From assembly GCF_001411555.2 (NCBI RefSeq), contig NC_049902.1, positions 15,834,241-15,898,240 of the forward strand: DNA of 64,000 nt, written 5' to 3'. Origin of the DNA: Juglans regia (Eukaryota > Streptophyta > Magnoliopsida > Fagales > Juglandaceae). The stretch's first letter is position 1. Each line of letters opens with the position of its first letter. The translations under genes and the position numbers were made by a program. Positions 34,080-48,700 of this stretch are shown piece after piece. The notes under the pieces were generated by a model that made no database searches, was not told the DNA's origin, and worked only from the letters and a program-made list of their open reading frames with translations.

Positions 34080-35300
34080 AGACCCCTCTTCCTTCTCCCT
34101 CACTTTTTCCCCAGCTCTCTCTCTCTCTCTCTCTTTCCTCTCCCTCGCGGCTTGCATTGCATGACACCCCCATGCCCGAACTGCTCCACCCCATAGCTCG
34201 GCGCCGCCTTGCGCTGGTAGGTCTCACCTTCGCCACCACCGGCACCACCTCACTCCAGCAAGCCTCCCTACACCGATCTCCCTCTCTCACGCTCTCTCTT
34301 CCTCTCCCTCGACAGTGCACAACCCGGAATGGGCTTCATGTTAATGCGCCGCCATGCGTCGTCCTCCGACGCCACCACCTCCATGGTAGCCCCTCCTCCC
34401 ACCGGCCATCATCGTCCATCGAGCTTGGCCCCCCCTCCATTCAGCCACCTTCTCCACCTACATGTACATAGCCTTACCCATGCACGGGTTCACTATGCAC
34501 GTCCCTAGCGCCGCCATGTGCAGCCACCGGACACCACCATGAGCTCCTCCTGGTCTCCCCCTTCCTCCTCCACCTGACCCGAGGCCCATAGCCTCCCTCC
34601 ACCGCACGAGCTTCTCCCCTCTCCAACGCACGAGTTGTCTTCCCTCCACCACCTTATGCTGCCACCCACGGCTTGTGATCGCCATCTCCAGCCTCCTCCA
34701 GCCACCACCGACATATCCCGACCACCCATGGACCCAATCTGCCACCCATGCATGCACACTCTCCCTCACTCTCCCATGGACTCTCCCTCCTTCCCAAGCT
34801 TGATCTGCCGCCGTAGGCCACCGTGGCGCCACTCCAGCACCACCACAAGCTCCACCAGAAACCCCTAAGTCCCTCCATGGCCAACCATGACCAGCCAAGC
34901 CTTCCCTTTCCAATTCCATGCTTTGAGACACACGGGTTTCCAAGGGAAACCCATGGCTCCACCATGTTCCACCCCTCACCGCCACCTCGAGGCCACCATG
35001 AGACCACCCTCAGCCTCCCTTAGCCTCCCTTGGTCTAACCCTAGGCCTGAACCACCACTTTATGTGGTGGGTAGCCACTACACGTGATGGACAGCCACTA
35101 TACACGGCTAGATTTGCCATGTTACACTCCTTTCCACCATCACATGGCCACCACGAGCCCTTCCAAGACCACACTTAGCTATCCAAAAGCCCAAACAGCC
35201 ATCGTACGTGGGTTAGCAGCCACGTATGACCTTTCCAACATCATTGGCCGTGACGATCATCAAGCAACACACGGGTTATCCTATCGATGGTATAACCGTC
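34080..35300 (+). other. C-rich zone of the LTR-like element
   Basis: Unlike the AT-rich surroundings, this part is C-rich on the plus strand and starts with a (CT)n run at about 34116-34135. Comparable C- or G-rich zones sit at the same relative place in the other family members (44570-45220 inverted, 49740-50480), so it is a family feature. It could hold the LTR promoter and untranslated leader. Open frames here on both strands are compositional. Confidence 0.5.
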
Positions 35301-35639
35301 TATCCCTCATTATTTATGTTAGATGTTGATTAGTTGATTATGTTGTGGACTGTGATGTTAGTATTGTGGAGTTCGCTGTATTGTGATGTGTTGTGTAGTG
35401 AAATGTTTGGCATTGTGTAGTGAAGTGTGGAGCGTAGTTGGGAAGTGTGATGTGAGGTGTTCTGGATTGTGCTATGTAGCATGGTTGTGGACTGTGTGCT
35501 GTATAGGTGACATGGCATGTGGGATGGGAACAGTACATGCCGAGTGTACTCTGTGTGTGGCGTAGTGTGGGATAAGGAGAGTATATGTAAAATATACCCT
35601 CCTGACGTTTTGTGGAATGGGAAGAGTACACGTGGAGTG

Positions 35640-36690
35640 TACTTTGTGTGGCGTAGTGTGAAAGGAATATATGTGGAATGTATTCCATGTGGTGGAGTGA
35701 TGCACCATATGGCGGGTATGCCATAATGGTGATGTGGCGTAGTGCGTGTGAAAGGAGTACACGTGGAGTGTACTCCATGTGGAGGAGTGATGCACCATAT
35801 GGCGAGTATGCCATAATGGTGATGTGGCATAGTGCGTGTGAAAGGAGTACACGTGGAGTGTACTCCATATGGTGGAGTGATGCACCGTATGGCGGGTATG
35901 CCATAATGGTGATGTGGCATAGTGTGTGCGAAGGTGGAATGATGCACCATATGGCGGGTATGCCATAATGGTGATGTGGCGTAGTGTGTGAAGGGAGTAC
36001 ACGTGAAGTGTACTCCATGTGGTGGAGTGATGCACCATATGGCGGGTATGCCATAATGGTGACGTGGTGTAGTGCGTGTGAAGGGAGTACACGTGGAGTG
36101 TACTCCATGTGGTGGAGTGATGCACCATATGGCAGGTATGCAATAATGGTGATGTGGCGTAGTGCATGTGAAGGGAGTACACGTGGAGTGTACTCGATGT
36201 GGTGGAGTAATGCACCATATGGCGGGTAAGCCATAATGGTGATGTCGCGTAGCGTGTGTGAAGGTGGAATGATGCACCATATGGCAGGTAGGCCATAATG
36301 GTGATGTGGCGTAGTGTGTGTGAAGGGAGTACACATGAAGTGTACTCCATGTGGTGGAGTGATGCACCATATGGTGGGTATGCCATAATGGTGATGTCGC
36401 GTAGTGCATGTGAAGGGAGTACACGTGGAGTGTACTCCATGTGGTGGAGTGATGCACCATATGGCAGGTATGCCATAATGGTAACGTGGCGTAGTGTGTG
36501 TGAAGGTGGAATGATGCACCATATGGCGGATATGCCATAGTGGTAATGTGGCGTAGTGTGTGTGAAGGGAGTACACGTGAAGTGTACTCAATGTAGTGGA
36601 TTGATGCACCATATGGCATGTACGCCATAGTGGTGATGTGGCATATGTGAAGGGAGTATACGTGGAGTGTACTCCACAAGGCAGCGACAC
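35640..36690. repeat. 90-bp minisatellite, about 11 units
   Basis: Units containing TGCACCATATGGCGGGTATG recur at 35701, 35791, 35881, 35942, 36031, 36121, 36211, about 36270, 36362, 36452, about 36514 and about 36605. The main period is 90 bases, with shorter 60-base variants lacking the GGAGTACACGTGGAGTGTACTCC part. That part is itself an inverted repeat. Because 90 is divisible by three, long spurious frames (over 400 codons, minus strand) stay open. Confidence 0.92.
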
Positions 36691-39267
36691 TCTGTGTGGT
36701 GTGTTGCAGAGATAAGGATGGTTGTGTGATTGATGAGCGTGGAACATGATGAGTAGTGTTGGGAACTGTGGAACAGTGTCCCGAAGTAGCTGTGATGTGG
36801 CCTATAGTCTAAGGTGACAAGTGTCACTGTAATTGACTTATGGCTAGGAGTGTACGTGTAGTAGCAGAACAAGTGTAAGAATGCGCAGTGGAAGCATGAC
36901 TTGGGAATGTCACAAAGTGACATGACCACTAGTAGTCATGCTTATGATGGGTGAGGAGTTAGTGTAGAAATGGTGTAGCAGGAATGTGACGAGTTGTCAC
37001 AATGTGTTAGGAGTACGTGAGGAACCGTACTCATGATGAGTTAGAAGTTGGCGTAGAAATGACGTAGTGGGATGTCAGGTGATGTGACAAGGTCATGGTG
37101 TAGCTTGGGTGTAGTCTCAAGCTATATGACGTGACATATGACGTAGTAGTGAATGGAGTCTTGTCGTGTTAAGTGTTGGGATGAACTGTTAAAAAGGACG
37201 GGTAGCATGAAGAGTCATGCTAGCCAAGTTTTGAGAAGTTGGTATCGGAGTATGGCCCTTGTCCCTACGAGCAGGTGATCAACATGTTATATGTTGGTCT
37301 CATGTTATAAAGGGGTAAGGTACATGTGTAATCTGGTTAGACACATGTGTCGGATGGATTCACCATATGTAATGGGTAATTTGTCCTTAGCACAGTTACA
37401 CGGTGCTTAAGCCTCAGAGTTGGCTTAGAGCCTTGTGGCTTGTATGGATGGGAATGAGGATTTAGTGTGGACTAAGGTGCATGAAGATAGTGACGAGTGT
37501 ATTATCTAGGATTGGGATGCGTGATTCCATCTATCGGAATCATGCGTCGAATGTGTTTAGTAAGAAGAGTAAGACGAAGGTCTTAGTGTCTTAATCCTAA
37601 AGTGAATCACGGGTTCACTTGAGAGATAAGCACTTGAGGCAAGAACGTCGAATTGAGAAGAGGAAGTGACCGTAAGCGGTCCCCGAAGGTCTTAGCATAG
37701 TAAAGGGTACATAAGAGTACGGGATAGAAGGAGAGTTCCAAGTGAAGTGTAGCTATGTCTTATAGTTTAAGTTGCTTATGTACTAGACAAAGAATGACGT
37801 CAAGGTTATGTGTATGCATGTAGGTTGCCATTTGACATGCACGTGAATGGACTGCATGATATGAAAATAGCATGGAGTCCAGGTAAGTGTTACATTCATA
37901 ATCTTCTAGAGTCTTCTAAAATATAAAGAAACGAAAACAAAATGCTTTTCCTTTATGATGCTTTACGAAAAGACACGAAAGACATTTTACGAAAGAAAAT
38001 GCTAAGTGTTCAAAGTTATATGTATGTACGGCTCCTCCTTGGCAGTCCCTTTTTACGCACCCAAAGTATTAATTGTACGCATGTGAATGGATGACTATAC
38101 GTTGTATTGATTGTATGTATTTTCTAAGAAAAATCCATAAACTAATGAAAATGCTTGAAGGACATGAAAACAAATGCTTTTATGGATCCTACGAACCGAT
38201 GCTTTCATGTGCGCCATGAGGTGATGCTTATGGATGCCATGAAAGACGAAGTTTAAGGTGATGCTTATGGATGCCATGAAAGCCAACGTTTAAGCCTATG
38301 TATGTTTTTAAATGACGTTTTCCATGACCGAACTGTTAAATGAAAGATAGAGCTTAAATGAACTGAAAGTTTAAGCCCATGCCTTAAACGATGTTTTTCC
38401 ATGAACTGAACTGTTAAACGAAAAGGACTGAACTGAAAGGACTAAACTGTAAGAAAAGACTGAACGAATGAATGTTTTAATGTATGAAGATACGTAACGG
38501 CCACATGAATGAATGGAAATGGTACCAATGAATGGGCAGATTGTAATGCCGGGTAAGTAGAACTAGTTGTGTACCCAGTTCTGCCCCCTGACGGAAAAGG
38601 GATTCCCAACCCGTGGCCACGGGCAAAGTCCGGGTCCAAAGGAAGATTGCTAACCCCAACACACGGGGTGTAACAGTGTGTACTGGCCTATGAAAGTGAT
38701 AAGAAGGAATGGATGAATGCATGAAAGCATGAATGCATGAACCTTTAAGAAATGAAGGCACTGACGGGGGACACATTTTACGAAAAGAAAGCCCCTTTTA
38801 AAAGGAAACCCAGTCCAGTGATGTTTTCAAATGAACGCACGTATGCATGCACGCATGTAGGTATAGTATGTATTAATGATGAATGCATGAATGAAAACCT
38901 ATGTTGTTATATTTTAACTGTATGAAGTAATGCTTACGAGTCATCGAGTCATAGAGTCATCGAATCATTTTAGTTTTTATGCATGTCCCTCACCCTCACA
39001 GGAACTGAATGATCAGGACGGACACGGCCCATGGGGAAGAGCACTAAAGTCTAGGCATCAGTTTTAATTGTACGAGAGACCTTTTTATTATAAGATTAAT
39101 GTTTTTCGCTGTAAACCTCTTTTATTCTAAAAGCACATTTTATTTTATAAACGCAGAGTCTTGCACCCTGAGTATGCAAGTAAAAAGTTTTAAATCAAAC
39201 AGTAATTCTCGTCTTCCATTCTACAAACATTTTTATAAAAAGTCCCACCACAAGGACGGGCATTACA

Positions 39268-42200
39268 CTATTGTTGCTCGCCCCGGGGTTCTAACTCTCC
39301 ATGCTCACCTTGTGGTTCAAGAACTCGTTGCTGGCATATGGCTCGAGCACTCTTTGTTTGCCTGAGTGTGGACACTCTTTACTCGCACAGAGTAAGAGTT
39401 GTGGATCCTCATTCCTTAGTAAGGATGGCGATGATCTACGATGCTAGGGCTGCAACCGATTGGCAATACCCCAAATCTTACTTGGGCTTAGCCTCATATT
39501 CTTGAGTTTAACACACGTCAAGTAGAATAAATTGTCGCAAAATAAATATAGAGATTAGTCAGAGACTAATACTAAATGTACTAGTAAGAACATTTAACTT
39601 TTAATAGTAATATCCATATATCATAGTCATTTCTTCCCAAACAATATTATACACTATCATCAGTTCATTACTTACATCAAAATACAACGAACCGTACATG
39701 ATTCATCGTCTAACCAAAATAAACATCTTAATAAATACAAATAACTACTAATCGGAGATAGGCCTCCGTGTCTACACCTCGGGTGGGGCTAGTCCTTGCT
39801 CGGGAAACTCTGCCTGGGTTAAATTTGCATCAACTCCTATGGCTCCAGTAAATGAATCCACATGTGAGACCACCACAATTTGACTTCTAAGAAATTCCAA
39901 TAGGTTAAAACCCATAACAATACTACTAATGAGAGACAAAGGAAATGAATATGCATACATTATTTCTTACAAATAAATCTGTGGACACATATATTTATGC
40001 ATGGTGAGGAATCACCCTCTTGTAGAAACACATATATATTCATAGTCATGATGAGGTTCATCCTCAGAATAAATCTCAAGCATATAAGCATGGCAAGGAA
40101 TCACCATCTGACCAAATCTCATATATGCATAATCATTATTAAGGTGAGGAACCATCCTCTTTATCAATCTACATAAAATCCACAATATCTCATTATATAA
40201 GTACCAACAGAAAATCACTATGCCTATTCGATAAGCAGAATCACTCTACCCGGCCAACGTGTGAGCTAATTCACCAAATCCAACCCATCCAACTTAGAGA
40301 GTCACTCAACCTAGTCAACACACACAAGGAAACCACGCATGATCAATTCAGGGACTCTCTTTACCTATGTTATCAAGTGAGATCAATATGAAGATGTTCC
40401 ATCCTGATCATCATGGGGAATCACTCTACCCATATGAAACTCGTGGCAACGTACCATAGAATGGCACAAGGACTCTTCTACTCGTCCATGATTAATGACA
40501 CACGGTAAGACTCAATATTCAAAAATCATAATCATCAATTGACATATATGAAACTCATTATCTCAAAATCGAAGCATTTGTAACCAATAAACATAAGTAA
40601 GAAAAATTACTTTCATGTAAGAACGATGTGAGTTATAGAATATGCAAATCGTGAACTTTCAACATACTCACAAACATTTACCTCACATTCTCAATATGAT
40701 CGTAGAAGCTAACCTATCCAAACAATACTATTATTAAAGTAGCGTCGGTGTTGATCCTTCCAATGTATGCTTTGAAGTCACTTGATTTCCTGAAGACTCT
40801 GACTAGAGGGAAGGGTAAACACTTAATGATCTTGAAAGTGAGATTTTGGCTTTTGTCCGATGCCTTATAATTGTGGGACTGTTAGTCCTAGTTTTGATGT
40901 CCATCTGACTCTAGATATACTTTAAAGAGAGACCTTGAAAGATGGTAGAGACTGATGAGGACAAGACATACATGTCCCTGCCTTCCTTGGGTCCAATCCC
41001 TCAGTCATTTCCTATAATAAGGGTCTCCCATGTGGCGCTAGACCATAGCTCTGATTTTGTCCGTAATCTTTTTTCCGTAGGTTCACTCTAGATGTGATAT
41101 CTCTTATGGAGTATGAGCCTCTATGTACAACATATGCCACCCTCTGAGCACCTCTGTTGTTATCTCAAAGAGCTCCCACATCCTCATCGAGCTTTTTCTT
41201 ACCTGTTTCTCATGCTAGTACAGTCAATACATCATCTCGAAGAGATCCCACCCTCTTGTACCGAGTCTGTCAAGCTTTCTACATGGTGTCGCTCGCCCTT
41301 ATCTTGGATTAGCTACACTTTTCTTGCCTAGCTATCTCTCGGTCACTCGTCTTTTATCCTAGGGAGGGATTTCTTTCCTTGCTTCGACGTAGTCCTCACA
41401 CGAGTACTCCTTGCTAGCCCCTAGGTCCGATCACTCTTTACTCTCTCGAGGTGTGAGCAGTTTTGTGAGCATTGGGGTGCAAGCATTGTTTGCTCGCCCA
41501 AGGTTCAAGTACTTGTTGTCCGTGGTGTTTTGAAAATAGGATGAGCATTCCTTCAATGCTGTCACTCACCCTTCTACATGCGAGGATTTTAACTCACATC
41601 CATGCAAAGTGCTCGTTGTTGTTGTTTGCCCTTCGTGGTAGCATTTTGCTCGAGGGTGCAAATACATTTGATCTTTGTTGCTCACCCTGGGGTTCATGTT
41701 TTGTTGCTCACCACAGGATTCTAGATCTCGTTGCTCGCCTAGTGAGAAAGGAGCTCCCACGTAGTTTGAGCAACTTGAATGGGGGTCAAATACAGGCTTG
41801 GTAGCCAATCTCCCAAGTGATTTGATCTATTTTGTCGAAGGTCGGATCTGTGCTCTGGAGCCGAGCTCCCATGTGATCCAATTATATGCTCGGGGTCCAG
41901 TTCCCACGTGATCCGACCAATTTGCGATATCAAAGCACTTCATCAGACTCATCATCTATATATTTAATATTGGTCACCGTGGTGGATGATCAATTATCTC
42001 CCATGATGTTTTAAAACATCATTTTTTTCTTCAAAAAATAATATGTATAAGGGGAACAAAGGACGTGCTTTCACTTGCCCTCCTATTAGTTTTTATGAAA
42101 AAGCAACATATATATGCACAAAATAATAGAAGTCATGTTAATAGCATGGCGTTTAGGAATATTGAAGTTTCTTTTCTTTTGGTACCGAAGGATTGATTAT

Positions 42201-42565
42201 TAACAAAAGTGTGATTTGGGCAAGAATTATTTGTTGTGTATCAGTTGATTTATTTTTTGCTATGTAATCACAACACTTCTTTTATGAAAGGGCCCCTGGT
42301 CTTATACTGACCATTATGTTGCAAATTTAGAATTTTGGAGGGGACAAATTTTAACACAAGGGTAGCAGACTAAGAAAAGCTACCACATGCGCACCAAAAT
42401 AGGTCAAATTCATAGGATGCCCACTTTTTATTATGACATAGTATTGTCCTGTTTTTTCTATTTTTTTTAGGAAATTATTCTGCGGAAAAGTTACATTAAA
42501 TTGGGAAATAAATAATATTCATGGAGTACAAATTTTATTTTCCCCATCATGAAGTTGCTTTGGGG
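39268..42565. other. Repetitive non-coding stretch
   Basis: The GCTCGCCC/GCTCACCC-rich repeat resumes at 39268-39420 and 41450-41760. Between them, 39980-40500 contains loosely repeated words such as GGAATCACCATCT and GGAATCACTCTACCC. I see no gene. The stretch ends at the poly(T) of the LINE at 42566. Confidence 0.45.
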
Positions 42566-42630
42566 TTTTTTTTTTTTTGAGAACTCAAAACCCATTTCAT
42601 TAACTCAAAGGAGAAATACATGAGGGAGTT

Positions 42631-44360
42631 TGTAATGCCCCTTTCTCGGAGGTCTGGAGAGTTAGCTCTTAATACTTAAAATTAACTTAAATAACACAAC
42701 TATAAGTTCCATAAAATATTAGTCCATTTAATCAATCCAAAAATTTAAGTTCCTCCATGGCGACAATAAAGAAATTCCCAATAACATAAATTAGACATTC
42801 TCCAAAAACTCGAAAACATCCTCAACTCATCAAATCAAATACCCAAAGAATAAAACAGTTTACTAACTACAACTCTCAAATAAGCATTTGTACCCTCTGG
42901 CACTTATTCCACTATGATCATCACACCTTGCTAAACTTTCTACTCTTGTTCTCCAGCTGAACCATCAAAATTATCTGAAAAATAATTGGAGATAAGGGAT
43001 GAGTTATCAACAACTCAGTAAGCAAAGGACATATACTAGTGTGTAAACATGAGCATTTACAGAGTTCAGAATACAGAACAAAAATATTTTCTTTCAGAAT
43101 GCAGAATCAGAATAATGTTTTCAAAATGCAGTGTCAGAACATGTTATCAAAAATATCAGAGCGAAAGTTTGAAAATATTCATAATCAAAATCCCTTTGGC
43201 ATAGCATAAATTGAAACATCACATCTTATCTTATCATATCAGAACAAATACCATGTTTAACCCCCGTTGTAGGGTTGTGCAAACCCCGGTAGCTAACCGA
43301 GCAGAAACAGAATGTGAATCTTCCCCTTATTCATTCTCGGAGCCCTGAGTGTGCACATAGGAAAGACCACACAGAAAACCACTTTGTTTCCAAAGTGGGT
43401 GCACCAGAAACAGAAAAGTTGGTACCAACCCGAACAGAGGCCACAGTTTTACACCCATGCTAAGGTTAGAACGGAACAGAAACAAAAACAGAATGTTATG
43501 CCAGAGGTTTTCAGAAATCACATCAGATCATATTGGAGTACAGAAAATCTTCAGAATAGAACAAAATCATATCACAAAACATAATTTTTGCACAAAATTT
43601 CATATTCGCTCTCTTTGCATGATCAGAAACAGAATGCACAAAATTAGCTCATGTCTACACCAGTCATGACAGAAAATACTTTCTTCTTAAACAGAATCTC
43701 ATGAGTAATGCAGAACAAATAACTGAGGCAGTTCAAATTTATTTTCACAATCAAATATGTATATTTTCCAAAATCAACCTCAGCTCATTTTATTTTAATG
43801 CAAAGTCTAGCATACGAACCCCGCTTACCTGAACTTCTTAGCTTTTTCGGAATTCTTAAAAAAATGTCGATCAATAATTAATCGTCACCTATAAAATAAT
43901 CACACAATTTTCGTAAATTTTCAATCAACCACTGATTTCGATATTTAATCCTAAACTTCTAAAATAACCTATTTAATTCCTCAAAACCTAAAATTCTCAT
44001 AATTCCCAAAATACCCTCATTTTCCAAAAACCATCAATATCCACTTAAACGAATTCGTACCGAATAAGAATTTAATCAAGCAAGTATTAAAATAAATATA
44101 AAACTCAATAAAAATTAATATTCAAAATATTTAAAATACCAGCAACATTTTATAAATAAAAAGAATACATTGGTTACAAAAATTTCCATAAAATAAGTCA
44201 TGAAAAACTCCTCTCTTAAAAAAAAAGGTTTACTTCCTTTAATTAAAAATATTATTAAAATACAAATATAATATTTATTGAAACTTAAAGCAAAACTCAT
44301 TCAAACATAAATCCCAAAAATAAAACTTCTCACCCGAAAATTTTAGGTTAAACCTACCTT

Positions 44361-44407
<47 letters not shown>

Positions 44408-45775
44408 GTCAAAACTAGTAAGTTCCCAACCTAGGTTAAAACTTTCCATATATATAATCTATATATAAAGTAAGTACAAATAACTTATAAGCAGAAACCA
44501 AACAAACAAAACACACAGTATTAACACATGTTGCGGCAGGAAGTTACCCAAGGGAAACCGAGGCACGCGTCGAGGGTGAGGCGCGACGGGGTTGGCTGGA
44601 GGGACTGTGGTGGCGCGGCAGAAGAGTAGGAGCACGGTGGAGCTTCCGTCGAGCAGCGCTAGGCACGAGACAAAGAGAGGGAGAGGTGAGCGAGAGAGGG
44701 CGGAGAGAAAGGAGGGAGTAACCGAGGGAGGTACTCACCGTGAGGGGTGCTACGTCTGGGGTGGCCTGAGGGTGTTTAGCGCCCTTATCCGCGAGGGTGG
44801 CGACGGCTTGGAGTGGCTGGAGCGGTGCGGTGCGGTGCAGTGCAGTGGTCCAGTGGGTGGACCTCTGTTTCGGGAGGCTAAAAACAGGGGAATAGACGGC
44901 TGGGTTCCCGTGACAGGGGTGGGTCGCAGTAGAGCTAACCATGGTGGTTTTCGTGAGGTGGGGACACAACGTGGTGGGGTTTTCGATGGAGGGAATTGCA
45001 GTGGTTTATGGTGGCTGAATGTTGCTCTATATTTGGATACAAAAAACAGAGGAAACTTAAGCTTGTAGTAGCGGCTACGGGGTGTTGAGCTACAGCACCA
45101 TGTGGCTGGGCACGGTGGTGAGGTGCAGGGATGAAGCTAAGGGGGTCGTAACGCAGAGGTAGCAGCGTGGCTACGTGGGGTTCACAGATTGCCCACGGGT
45201 TGGGCAGTGGGGCTATCACACGGTGACTTGACTTACAGTTTCTGCGGCAGTCCTACTATGAGAGTTTCTACAAGCAGGAGGCATAAATGTATGCGTGTAA
45301 GCGTGATTGAAAAACAAGAGGAAATGCAAAGGAGAGACAAGAAAGAAAGGGGTGCGTTGTTTGCAAAGAGGAGGAATTTCTAGGCTACAGATTCGCGTGG
45401 GAGGGCAGCGGTAGCTTGGCTTCAACATGCACGAGGGATAAGTGTATCTGTGTGTATATATATATATGTGATGAGAAAACCCTAGAGGGATGAGGGAGAC
45501 GTGCGTGTGGATATTGTTGAAAAATAGACGTGTGTGTGCATGCATGCCGTGGGCGACGGAAAACTTAGGTGTAAAAAAAAATATAGACGAAAAGAGAAGA
45601 AAACAAAATAAAACATGTGGAAAAAATAAATAAATAAACGGACAAGATCTCCAAATAAAAAGAAAATCTCTACTCAAGTCCGTAATATTAAAAAAAACCT
45701 AAAATATCAAGCTCAAATAAATAAATAAATAAAATCCATAGTCCAACTATACCAATTTTGAGTCCGGGTGTTACA
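42631..45775 (-). mobile_element. Solo-LTR-like element inside LINE 3' end, TSD GAGTT
   Basis: It begins TGTAATGCCC, ends GGGTGTTACA and is flanked on both sides by GAGTT (42626-42630, 45776-45780). No protein is encoded. The G-rich zone at 44570-45220 and the GCTTACCT at about 43823 place its own orientation on the minus strand, relative to the copies at 33471 and 49386. Length is 3,145 bases. The perfect duplication means a simple insertion. Confidence 0.8.
44363..44404. repeat. (AT)n microsatellite
   Basis: About 21 uninterrupted AT units lie inside the solo-LTR-like element. Confidence 0.95.
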
Positions 45776-48700
45776 GAGTTTCCTCCATTGTTACAATAAA
45801 ATCAGAAATGGAGAGAGCATTTGTTGCTAACAAGTGAGCCATTGAATTACCATTTCTCTTTACATAAGAAATATACCACTTAGCAAAATACTTAGTCAAC
45901 TGTTTAGCCTCATTAACAAACATACTAGCAGAATTCCAGCTTTCTTTTTCACTTTTGAGTGCAGTTACAACTTCCAAAGAGTCCCCCTCGATAATCACTT
46001 GAGATAGTCCTATGTCCAAACCAAAATGAACTGCTTGTAGTGCACCAAGAGCTTCAGCAAGAAGAGGGTCAGGAAATAGAGGTTTTCTGGACCTCATAGT
46101 GGCTAAGATTTGTCCTACATTATCTCTTGCAACCACTCCAACTCCAACTAGGCCCTAGACATTGTCAACAACACTATCCCAGTTTATCTTAACCCAGTTT
46201 GAGGGAGGGGCCTGCCATACTTCAGCTGATATGCAACCTTTGTTGGGACTAATAACTCTGTGATCAACCTCCTCAGCTAGCATGTTGAGTAATCCTCTAG
46301 CCTTCTTAACCAACTCGTTAGGATGTGTAAGTTTTTCCTTAAAGATAATCTAGTTTCTTCTCCACCATATTTTCTTGGCCACCACAACAAATTCCTACAT
46401 AACCTGGCTGTCCATAGACTTGGTTAATGCTTCAAAAAATTCTAACATGGGGAGATTGGTGGATGAGCATTTCTGTAGGCGTTTAGAACACTGGCTCCAC
46501 ACATCTCTTGCAGCCTCACAGTTCCTAATAGCATGAATAACACTTTCTGCATCCCTGCTACAGATTGGGCAGTGAGGGCTCTCTACCACTCTTTTTTTGA
46601 AAAGGTTGGATTGGGCGGGAAGGGCCTCAAGGCAGGCTCTCCATAAAAACACTCTGTCACCAGGTTGAACTTTGAGGCTCCAAATTGGTTGCCAGGCTTC
46701 TCTAAAGGAACCACTGCTAAAGGCTTGATCCTTTGCTGCCAGCTCCCTTGACATTGCCATGTGGTATGCACTTCTAATTGAAAAGCTGCCATCTTTGGAG
46801 CCTTGCCAAAGGATTTTGTCCCTACTATTTAGGAAACTAGTGGGAGTTTTCATAACAATTTTAGCTTCTCTTGGTTCAAAAACCTGTTGCATTAGAGTAT
46901 AATTCCATTGCTTGGAGAGGGGGTCTATAAGTTCTGAGACTCTGGCATTTTGGTTCAGAATTTTGACATTGTTGAGGACCTTGCTAGGAGTTGGATAAGA
47001 CAACCATTTATCCTTCCAAATAAAGGTGTCACTTCCATTGCCTATTCTCTAGTATGATCCTACCTCCACAAGGGATCTAGCTGCAAGGAAACTTCTCCAG
47101 ATAAAAGAGGGTTTAGATCCCATTTTTGCCTGATGAAATGTAGAGTTTTTGAAGTACTTTGCTTTCAAATCCTGTGCTGCAAGGGACTTAGGATGTTGGA
47201 TTAGCCTCCAGCATTTCTTTGAGAGCATTGCTAAGTTGAAGAACTCGAGATCCCTGAACCCCATACCCCCTTCATATTTAGACCTCCCCATCTGTTTCCA
47301 GGAGACCCAATGAATTTTTTGTTCATTGTCTTGTTGCCCCCACCAAAACTTTTGAATAACACTGTTTATATCTTTAAGGAGGGAGAGTGGTAGTTTAAAT
47401 ACACTCATAGTATAAGTAGGGAGGGCTTGGAGAATAGCTTTGATAAAAACTTCCTTCCTTGCTTGAGATAACATCTTCACTTTAAGGTTGCTGATCCTTT
47501 GCATTATGTTGTCAATTTTTTTAAAAGCCTTATATCGATTCCTCCCAACAATAGAACGTAGTCCTAAGTATTTCTCATAGGACATAGCAGTCCTCATCCC
47601 AACAATGGAAAGGATATATTGCTGAGTTAGCTTAGCCATGTTCTTACTGAAAATTATGGAAGTTTTCTCAAGGTTTAACCTTTGGCCAGAGGCTGTTTGT
47701 TTCATACAACCTCAACAAGTCAAACAGCCTACACCACTCCATAGCATTAGCCTTATAGAAAAGAAGGCTATCGTCAGCAAAAAATAGGTGAGAAATCCTC
47801 ATCTGGCCTTTAGCAACTGGGACACCATGGATCGTATTCTTCTCTTCAGCCTGACTAACCAGATTACTAAGAGTTTCAGCGCATAAAACGAAAAGATAAG
47901 GTGAGAGAGGATCACCTTGTCTTATCCCTCTAGATGGATGAAAGGCTTCTTGAGGGGAGCCATTCACTAGAATTGAGTAAGAGACTGACTCAATACACTT
48001 CATAACCAACTCAACCCACTATTTGCAGAAACCCAGCTTGTACATTACTGCTCTGAGGAAGCTCCATTCAATCCTATCGTAGGCCTTGCTCATGTCAAGT
48101 TTTAGTGCCATATAGCCCTCCTTTCTTGTCATTTTAGAAGACATAGTATGCGAAGCCTCGAATGCCACTATTATATTGTCAGTGATAAGTCGATTTGGAA
48201 CAAAGGTAGATTGAGTACAAGAAATAATGTGTGGCAGAATTCTCTTAGCCTATTAGCTACTACTTTGGAAATAATCTTATACAAAACATTACAAAGAGAG
48301 ATGGGTCTAAACTTAGTTACATAAGTGGGATTCTTTTTCTTGGGAATTAAGGTTAAGAAGGTGTTGTTGATGGAAGCAAGGCTGCCTTTTGAATTTAAAA
48401 TAAATAAGGCTACATCACTCACCTGTGAGCCAATGATGGGCCAGTGTTTTTGCTAAAAAGCAGTAGGGAAGCCATCTGGTCCTGGAGAGCTCAGGGCATT
48501 CATTTGAAAAAGGGCATCTTCTACCTCCTGCTTAATGAATGGTCTGGACAGCCAATCATTTTCAGCAGCTATGACCCGAGAGGCCAATGACTCTAAACAT
48601 TCAGCAATGTTCCCAGGCTCTGATGAAGTGAATAAGTCTTTAATATAATCTTGGAACAGAATACTAATGCCCTCTGGAGTAGATACCTCCTGTCCATTTC

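Larger units (their letters stand above)
33471..39267 (+). mobile_element. Long solo-LTR-like element with TGTAACACCC start, 5.8 kb
   Basis: The element starts TGTAACACCCCGC and ends GGGCATTACA. The flanks CTGTT and CTATT match at four of five bases. It encodes no retroelement proteins. Its order of landmarks matches the solo-LTR-like element at 49386-51976: C-rich zone, AAGGTAAGT-type site, an ACGGCC..GAAGATGGTACC block, then a GAGAC..GCCC tail. I infer a solo LTR of a Tat/Ogre-type Ty3/gypsy family, but lineage cannot be shown without coding sequence. It is enlarged by a minisatellite at about 35640-36690. Confidence 0.6.

Noticed and set aside
34018..35087. Several Pro/Ser/His-rich open frames on both strands.
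   Set aside because: They come from the C-rich zone of the LTR-like element, overlap in many frames and have no recognisable domain.
35330..36747. Three overlapping long minus-strand frames (up to about 469 codons) rich in HHYG and YTPRVLPSH repeats.
   Set aside because: They are produced by the 90-bp minisatellite, whose period is divisible by three. There is no domain, and all three frames are equally open.
44544..45068. Open frames of about 140-158 codons on both strands.
   Set aside because: They lie in the G-rich zone of a solo-LTR-like element and occur in both orientations with no family resemblance.
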